A stretch of DNA of 64,000 nt from Saccharopolyspora elongata (GTDB lineage Bacteria > Actinomycetota > Actinomycetes > Mycobacteriales > Pseudonocardiaceae), in contig NZ_SMKW01000036.1 of the NCBI RefSeq assembly GCF_004348985.1, forward strand, positions 1-64,000. The letters run 5' to 3'. Positions within the stretch are counted from its first letter, which is position 1. Every line of letters begins with the position of its first letter. The position numbers and the translations under genes were made by a program. The notes under the pieces are model-generated. The model did no database searches, was not told the DNA's origin, and worked only from the letters and a program-made list of their open reading frames with translations. Positions 59,129 to 64,000 of the stretch are shown here, in pieces.

Positions 59129-59662
59129 TCAGACGTCTCGGGTGAACCAGATTTCGTCGCGGTCGTCGCCGGTGGCGACCCGCACCGCGCCCGGCCAGCG
59201 GCCGCGTTCGACCCAGCCGTTGGCCTCGTAGAAGCGCTCCAGGTCGTGCCCGCTTCGGGTGACCAGATCCAGCTTCTCCAGGCCGATCGCCCGCGCCTGC
59301 ACCAGCACGGCGTCGAGCAGCCGCTTGCCCCAGCCCTGGCGCTGCAGGGCGGGGTCGACGGCGAGCCAGGCGAGCTCACCGGTGTGCCTGCGCACCGGCA
59401 GCTGACGCTGCCGCAGCACCCCGAGCCCGACCAGCACGTCCTGCCGGCCGATGGTGATCAGGTGCGCCCGCTCGGCCTGGACGTCCTCGACCAGCGCGGC
59501 GGCCGCCGCGCGCAGCCGCTCGACCGGGTCGGTCGGGCTGAAGCCGACCGCGCCGCCTGCGGCGGTGACCCGCTCCCACAGGTCGGCGAGCCCGTCCACC
59601 AGGCCCGGGTGCGAGGCGTCGACCCGGTGCGGCCCGGTCACGTCGACGCCGGTTCCGGTCAC
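59129..59662 (-). CDS. GNAT family N-acetyltransferase downstream of ndk
   Basis: 177 aa. The acetyl-CoA loop is LQRQGWGKRLLDAVLVQARA near residue 115, after ELAWLAVDPA, and RSGHDLERFYEANGWVERGR is the typical final strand-helix. The N-terminal 60 residues are variable. GTG 59662 begins 5 nt after the ndk stop, so it is in the ndk operon and probably translationally coupled. The acceptor is unknown. Confidence 0.85.
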   Translation of the reverse strand: MTGTGVDVTGPHRVDASHPGLVDGLADLWERVTAAGGAVGFSPTDPVERLRAAAAALVEDVQAERAHLITIGRQDVLVGLGVLRQRQLPVRRHTGELAWLAVDPALQRQGWGKRLLDAVLVQARAIGLEKLDLVTRSGHDLERFYEANGWVERGRWPGAVRVATGDDRDEIWFTRDV

Positions 59663-59667
59663 TGCGC

Positions 59668-60078
59668 TCAGATCTCCGGGAACCACAGCTTGAGCTCGCG
59701 CTCGGCGGACTCGACCGAGTCGGAGCCGTGCACGAGGTTGTACTGGACCTCCAGGCCGAAGTCGCCGCGGATGCTGCCCGGCGCGGCCTTGTCGACCGGG
59801 TCGGTGCCGCCGGCCAGCTGGCGGAACGCCGAAATCGCGCGCGGCCCCTCGACGCACGCTGCCACGACCGGGCCGGAGGTGATGAACTCGATCAGGCTGC
59901 CGAAGAACGGCTTGCCGTCGTGCTCGGCGTAGTGCTGCTCGGCGAGCTGGCGGTCGACGTTCTTCAGCTCCAGCGCGACCAGCTTCAGGCCCTTGCGCTC
60001 GATGCGGCTGATCACCTCGCCGACCAGGCCACGCTCGACGCCGTCGGGCTTGACCAGGACCAGGGTGCGCTCGCTCAC
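59668..60078 (-). CDS. ndk: Nucleoside diphosphate kinase
   Basis: 136 aa. The N-terminus is [20 protein letters not shown], and RPISAF-type residues occur in [17 protein letters not shown]. The active-site His is in [21 protein letters not shown] (NLVHGSDS, near residue 115). It balances NTP pools by phosphate transfer. GTG 60078 follows AAGGAG by 8 nt; the in-frame extension to 60186 is non-conserved. Confidence 0.97.
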   Translation of the reverse strand: MSERTLVLVKPDGVERGLVGEVISRIERKGLKLVALELKNVDRQLAEQHYAEHDGKPFFGSLIEFITSGPVVAACVEGPRAISAFRQLAGGTDPVDKAAPGSIRGDFGLEVQYNLVHGSDSVESAERELKLWFPEI

Positions 60079-60182
60079 GGTTGTTTCTCCTTCGCTGACT
60101 GCGGCGCCGGATGTGGACACGCGCCGCGCCGGATTTGTCCGCCAGGGTATCGATGCAGGTGACACCCCTGGCGCGGGGGCTT

Positions 60183-60617
60183 TCACTCCTCCGGCGAGAT
60201 CAGCTGCACGGTCGGGAAATAGGTGCGGTACCGGCGCGCATCACGGGTCAGGAGCCGGAGCCGACTCACCGCCGCGTGCGCACCGATGTAGAAGTCGGGC
60301 AACGGCGACGGCTTCTCACCTCCTCGTCGGCGGTAGTCCTGGAAGCACTTTCCTGCCAGGAACGCCGCCGACCACGGCAGAGGCACTCGAACGTAGAGGT
60401 CGTCCGGGAGCACGGCGTCGAGCTCGTCCAGCGTCGAATACCCGACCGAGACCTCGGAATAGACGATCGGGTTGATCACGACAGCGCCGTGCTCGCCCAC
60501 GTCCTTCAGTTTCTGTTCAGACCACTCTGCCCACTGCGGATCCTTGGTGATCACGTCGAGAAAGACGTTGGAATCGACCAGCGTGACGGGCGGGCGAGCC
60601 GCCGACTCACTCGCCAC
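60183..60617 (-). CDS. vapC: VapC-type PIN domain toxin
   Basis: 144 aa PIN ribonuclease. The four acidic residues expected for Mg binding are visible: D15 in [12 protein letters not shown]55 in VYSEVSVG, D108 in [10 protein letters not shown] and D126 in [14 protein letters not shown]. As the toxin of a VapBC module it would cleave specific RNAs when released from its antitoxin. The start overlaps the antitoxin gene by 11 nt, the usual VapBC organisation. Confidence 0.9.
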   Translation of the reverse strand: MASESAARPPVTLVDSNVFLDVITKDPQWAEWSEQKLKDVGEHGAVVINPIVYSEVSVGYSTLDELDAVLPDDLYVRVPLPWSAAFLAGKCFQDYRRRGGEKPSPLPDFYIGAHAAVSRLRLLTRDARRYRTYFPTVQLISPEE

Positions 60618-60834
60618 GGGTCAGCTCCATGATCTCGTCGGTCGTCATCTCACCGTGCCCGCTGCCGCGCAGCAGATCGACCATCCGTTGCCCACGGCTG
60701 GGCACCGAATGCGCGCGCGTCAGGACTAACGCATTCCCCTCCAATCTGATCTCGATCTGATCGCCCGGCCGGAGCCCCAGTTCTCGGCGCAGGTCGATCG
60801 GGATGGTCACCTGTCCCTTCTCCGTCAGCTTCAT
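60607..60834 (-). CDS. vapB: AbrB/MazE-type antitoxin (VapB)
   Basis: 75 aa. The N-terminal swapped-hairpin AbrB DNA-binding domain is MKLTEKGQVTIPIDLRRELG followed by LRPGDQIEIRLEGNALVL. The C-terminal helix-rich tail (MVDLLRGSGHGEMTTDEIME) is the toxin-binding part. It neutralises VapC and represses the operon. GAAGTA/TACTTC inverted repeats lie directly upstream. Confidence 0.9.
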   Translation of the reverse strand: MKLTEKGQVTIPIDLRRELGLRPGDQIEIRLEGNALVLTRAHSVPSRGQRMVDLLRGSGHGEMTTDEIMELTRGE

Positions 60835-60835
60835 G

Positions 60836-60863
60836 GAAGTAAGAATACGGCTTTTCCTACTTC
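60836..60863. promoter_or_regulatory. vapBC promoter/operator
   Basis: GAAGTA (60836-60841) and TACTTC (60858-60863) form an inverted repeat. On the minus strand TATTCT between them is a possible -10 box, so the dyad brackets the promoter, as expected for autoregulation by VapB/VapC. Confidence 0.6.
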
Positions 60864-60894
60864 TACTGCTACGGAATAACTCGATCGTGGCTGG

Positions 60895-62433
60895 TCAGCG
60901 CTGCGGGTCGAGGGTCTTGGCCCAGAGGGAGCGGCCGGACTGGTCGCGGAGGTCCACGGTGAGCCGCCCCGTGCGGCCGTCGATGTTGACCTCGCCGAAG
61001 TGCTGGAAGCCCTCCAGCGGGGACGCGCCCTGGCGGGTCGGGGCGTTGACGAACACCTGCTCCGGACCGAAGGTCGGGTCGAGCTTGTTCGGCCCGAACG
61101 CGCCGGCGTGCAGCGGGCCGGAGACGAACTCCCAGAACGGGTCGAACCCGGCGAAGGACGCGCGCTCCGGCACGTAGTGGATCGCCGCCGTGTAGTGCAC
61201 GTCGGCGGTCAGCCAGACGGTGTTGCGGACCGAGCGGCGGCTGATCTCCTGCAGCACCCAGGCCAGCTCCGCCTCGCGCCCGTTGGGCGCCCCAGGCAGG
61301 CCGTTGGCCACGGCCTCGATCTTGTCGCCGTCCGGCACGACGATGCCGATCGGCATGTCCGAGGCGATCACCTTCCAGGTCGCGCGGGACCGGGCGAGCT
61401 CGTCGACGAGCCAGCGCGCCTGGCGGGCGCCGAGGATCCGCTCCGGCGTGGTGCCCGCCGAGTTCGGGTCGCGGTAGCTGCGCATGTCGAGCACGAACAC
61501 GTCCAGCAGCGGGCCGTGCGAGACCTTCCGGTACACCCGGCCGTCCACCGCGTCCTGGCGGCGGACGGGCTGCCACTCGTGGAAGGCCTGGAACGCCCGC
61601 GCGGCGAGCACGTCGACGCGCTTCTCGGTGTACTGGTCGAGGTCCAGGATCTCGCCCGGGTACCAGTTGTTGGTGACCTCGTGGTCGTCCCACTGCACGA
61701 GCTGCGGGACCTGCGCGGCGAAGCGCCGCACGTTCTCGTCGAGCAGGTTGTAGGCGAACTGCCCGCGGTATTCGGCCAGGGTCTCGGCGACCTTGGACTT
61801 CTCCTGGGTCACGACGTTGCGCCACACCCGGCCGTCGGGCAGCGTGACGGACTCCTTCAACGGACCGTCGGAGTACACGGTGTCGCCGCTGTGCAGGAAG
61901 AAGTCCGGGTTGCGGGCGGCCATCGCGTGGTAGATCGTCATGCCGCCGACGTCCCGGTTGATGCCCCAGCCCTGCCCCACGACGTCGCCGGACCACAGGA
62001 AGCGCACGTCCCGCCGGTTGCGCGGCACGGTGCGGAAGGTGCCGGTCAGCGCCTCGCTCTCGACGCGGCCGTCCAGGTCCTCGGCGATCACGCGGTAGTA
62101 CGCCTGCTGCCCCGGCGGCAGCCCGCCCAGCCGGACCTCGCCGGTGCCGTCGGTCTCCGGGGTCAGGACCGGACCTGGGATCCGCCGCGCGCCGCGGAAG
62201 TCGGCGTGCCGGGAGACCTCCACGAACATCCGCGACGGCCGGTCGGCGCGGGTCCACACCACGGCCCCGTCCGGGCGCGGGTCCCCGAGCTGCACGCCGT
62301 GGGTCAGCACCGGGCGACCGCCGCTCGCGAACGCGGGCGCACCGGACAGGAACAGGCCGGTGGCGGCGAGGCCGGTGGCGGCGGCGCCGCGGAGCAGGGC
62401 GCGCCGGTTCAGCTGGGCAGGTTCGGGAGTCAT
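60895..62433 (-). CDS. phoD: Secreted alkaline phosphatase D family protein
   Basis: 512 aa. A Tat signal is clear: NRRALLRGAAATGLAATG then an A-rich region ending near ASG (cleavage about residue 37). Metal-binding motifs of PhoD are LWSGDVVGQGW, HSGDTVYSDGP, WDDHEVTNNW, and TADVHYTAAIHYVPE. PhoD enzymes are extracellular Ca/Fe-dependent phosphodi- and monoesterases used in phosphate scavenging. ATG 62433 was chosen to place the Tat motif at residues 9-16. It is divergent from an alcohol dehydrogenase. Confidence 0.93.
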   Translation of the reverse strand: MTPEPAQLNRRALLRGAAATGLAATGLFLSGAPAFASGGRPVLTHGVQLGDPRPDGAVVWTRADRPSRMFVEVSRHADFRGARRIPGPVLTPETDGTGEVRLGGLPPGQQAYYRVIAEDLDGRVESEALTGTFRTVPRNRRDVRFLWSGDVVGQGWGINRDVGGMTIYHAMAARNPDFFLHSGDTVYSDGPLKESVTLPDGRVWRNVVTQEKSKVAETLAEYRGQFAYNLLDENVRRFAAQVPQLVQWDDHEVTNNWYPGEILDLDQYTEKRVDVLAARAFQAFHEWQPVRRQDAVDGRVYRKVSHGPLLDVFVLDMRSYRDPNSAGTTPERILGARQARWLVDELARSRATWKVIASDMPIGIVVPDGDKIEAVANGLPGAPNGREAELAWVLQEISRRSVRNTVWLTADVHYTAAIHYVPERASFAGFDPFWEFVSGPLHAGAFGPNKLDPTFGPEQVFVNAPTRQGASPLEGFQHFGEVNIDGRTGRLTVDLRDQSGRSLWAKTLDPQR

Positions 62434-62642
62434 GCCGCCGGTTCTATCCGTGGCAGGAGGCTGGTGGATCACCGCTGGTCGACGCGCAGGTGAAGAGTTC
62501 GTGCCGGGCGACCGCAAGCGCACGGGCGGTGCCGGGCCGATCATCGGCGGCGCGGGTTTCCCACGTTCGCGCCTGGTGCCCGGCGGGCCGGCGCGATAGC
62601 TTCACGGGCAAACCGACTGGCCGGTCTGACTTGGAGGTCCGG

Positions 62643-63743
62643 ATGCGCGCCGCCGTGCACACCGCCGCGAACCAGCCGATGCGGATCGAGGAACTCGCCG
62701 ATCCCCGGCCGAAGGCCGGCGAGGTCGCCATCGACGTGCGGTCCTGCGGGGCCTGCCACACGGATCTGCACGTGCTCAAGGGAGAACTGCCGTTCCCGAC
62801 GCCGACGGTGCTCGGGCACGAGGTGGCCGGCGTGATCGCCGAGCTCGGGCCGGACGTCACCGGGCTCGAGGTGGGCGACCGGGTGGTGACCAGCTTCATC
62901 ATGCCGTGCGGCCAGTGCGAGCAGTGCGCGCGCGGCAACGAGGAGATCTGCCGGAAGTTCTTCGAGTTCAACCGCGGCAAGGGACGGCTCTACGACGACG
63001 AGACCCGGCTGTTCCGGCCGGACGGCGAGCCGGTCTGGATGTACTCGATGGGCGGCCTGGCGGAACGCTGCGTCACGCCTGCGACCTCGGTCTACCGCGT
63101 GCCGGACGGCGTGGAGCTCAGCGACGTCGCTTCGGTGGGCTGCTCGACGATGACCGCGTACGGCGCGCTGCGCCACGCGGCGAACGTGCAGGTCGGTGAC
63201 ACCGTGGCGGTGGTCGCGGCGGGTGGCGTCGGCTCGGCGCTGATCCAGCTGGCGGCGGTGTTCGGCGCTTCGATGATCATCGCGGTGGACATCAGCGAGG
63301 AGAAGCTGGCCGGGGCGCGGAAGCTGGGCGCGACGCACGTGGTCAACTCCGCCGAGGCGGACGCGCCCGCGGCGATCCGCGAGCTGACCGGCGGGCGCGG
63401 CGTGGACGTCGCCTTCGAGGCGCTGGGCGCGGTGCCCACCTTCGACATCGCGCGCGACTCGGTCGTCGAAGGCGGCCAGGTCGTGGTGGTCGGCATCGCC
63501 GCCCGGGGCACGACCGCGGAGTTCGACCTGGCGACCATCGCCCGGCGGAAGCTGCAGATCAAGGGCTCCTACGGCGCGAAGCCGCGGCGCGACATGCCGG
63601 TGCTGCTCGACCTGGTGGCCCGCGGCCTGCTCCGCCCGCAGGACGCGATCAGCCGCCACTACCCGTTCGAGCAGGTCCAGGACGCCTACGACGCCCTGAA
63701 GCGCGGCGAAACCGTCGGCCGAGCCGTCATCGACATCGGCTGA
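62643..63743 (+). CDS. Zinc-dependent alcohol dehydrogenase (MDR family)
   Basis: 366 aa medium-chain dehydrogenase. Catalytic Zn ligands are C38 (in CGACHTD) and H59-E60 (VLGHEVAG); the structural Zn ligands C89, C92, C95 and C103 are in PCGQCEQCARGNEEIC; the NAD(P) motif is VAAGGVGSALIQLA near 200. The MDR family oxidises alcohols to aldehydes or ketones or performs the reverse. ATG 62643 has GGAGG 5 nt upstream; substrate range is unknown. Confidence 0.9.
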   Translation: MRAAVHTAANQPMRIEELADPRPKAGEVAIDVRSCGACHTDLHVLKGELPFPTPTVLGHEVAGVIAELGPDVTGLEVGDRVVTSFIMPCGQCEQCARGNEEICRKFFEFNRGKGRLYDDETRLFRPDGEPVWMYSMGGLAERCVTPATSVYRVPDGVELSDVASVGCSTMTAYGALRHAANVQVGDTVAVVAAGGVGSALIQLAAVFGASMIIAVDISEEKLAGARKLGATHVVNSAEADAPAAIRELTGGRGVDVAFEALGAVPTFDIARDSVVEGGQVVVVGIAARGTTAEFDLATIARRKLQIKGSYGAKPRRDMPVLLDLVARGLLRPQDAISRHYPFEQVQDAYDALKRGETVGRAVIDIG

Positions 63744-63761
63744 CGAGTCCAGCCCTCGGGC

Positions 63762-64000
63762 CTAGTCCAGGGGATGCCTCCAGCGCAGTCCCGGGTAGCG
63801 CGCGAAGCCCCGGTCCGCGGTGATCCACTCGCAACCGCGCTCGATCGCGATCGCCGCGAGATATGCATCCGGGACCAGATTGCCCTTCGCGTCCGCCTTG
63901 CGGCAGAGCTCGGTGAAGATCTCCCAATGGCGCGGACCCGGTTCGACCTGCACGAATGCGGGCGACGTACGAATCGCGGCGATGATCTCCAACGCTTGCT
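63762..64000 (-). CDS. VapC-like PIN domain toxin, truncated by the window edge
   Basis: At least 79 aa; the 5' end lies beyond the window. The C-terminal PIN block is clear: NLVPDAYLAAIAIERGCEW then ITADRGFARYPGLRWRHPL, with Asp residues at the two usual positions. It is not the same gene as the VapC at 60183. An antitoxin gene should lie just beyond position 64000. Confidence 0.75.
   Translation of the reverse strand, partial: QALEIIAAIRTSPAFVQVEPGPRHWEIFTELCRKADAKGNLVPDAYLAAIAIERGCEWITADRGFARYPGLRWRHPLD

Overview
The window is high-GC actinomycete chromosome (GTG and TTG starts are common, third codon positions are almost all G or C). Gene content and order resemble the mycobacterial rne-rplU-rpmA-obg-proB-proA-nadD-rsfS-gpgP-comEA-comEC-holA-rpsT-lepA stretch. 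Extra features point to the Pseudonocardiaceae, perhaps a Saccharopolyspora-like organism: an XRE/DUF397/zinc-finger trio, an arabinosyltransferase for an arabinose-containing wall, and RamB next to isocitrate lyase. The genus is an inference. No rRNA, tRNA, CRISPR array or intact transposase was seen.

Layout. 1-13.7 kb is an accessory arm: nitronate monooxygenase, an acetyltransferase, two tandem Uma2 genes, the glyoxylate node (aceA, ramB and an isocitrate/isopropylmalate dehydrogenase relative), an aminotransferase with a divergent XRE-cupin regulator, TetR/ZapE, and an HxlR / NmrA-like / haloalkane dehalogenase group. 13.7-31.5 kb is mostly conserved housekeeping: lepA, rpsT, holA, thrC behind a SAM-I riboswitch, comEC-comEA, degV, gpgP-rsfS-nadD, a ferredoxin-P450 pair with its TetR regulator, and proA. 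31.5-38.6 kb carries a RecQ-phosphoribosyltransferase fusion, a DUF885 protein, the DUF397/XRE pair, a zinc-finger protein and an MFS symporter. 38.6-42 kb is proB-obg-rpmA-rplU. 42.4-52.8 kb is a block lying between rplU and rne: a membrane protein plus GT2 glycosyltransferase plus Emb arabinosyltransferase on the plus strand, an AraC regulator, a roughly 270 bp palindromic MITE-like element, and a carboxylesterase with its TetR. 52.8-60 kb is rne, two radical-SAM family genes, an acetyltransferase and ndk. 60-64 kb holds a VapBC pair, a secreted PhoD phosphatase, a zinc alcohol dehydrogenase and an edge-truncated PIN toxin.

Many pairs are translationally coupled through 4-base GTGA or ATGA overlaps. 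Regulators tend to sit next to perfect inverted repeats near a start codon, so several regulator-operator pairs can be proposed from sequence alone. The most interesting signals are the SAM-I riboswitch whose P1 helix meets the thrC ribosome binding site, the duplicated Uma2 module with a 57-base upstream element kept nearly identical, the MITE-like element, the long nested hairpin at 59.1 kb, and the envelope-glycan block inside the rne-obg cluster.
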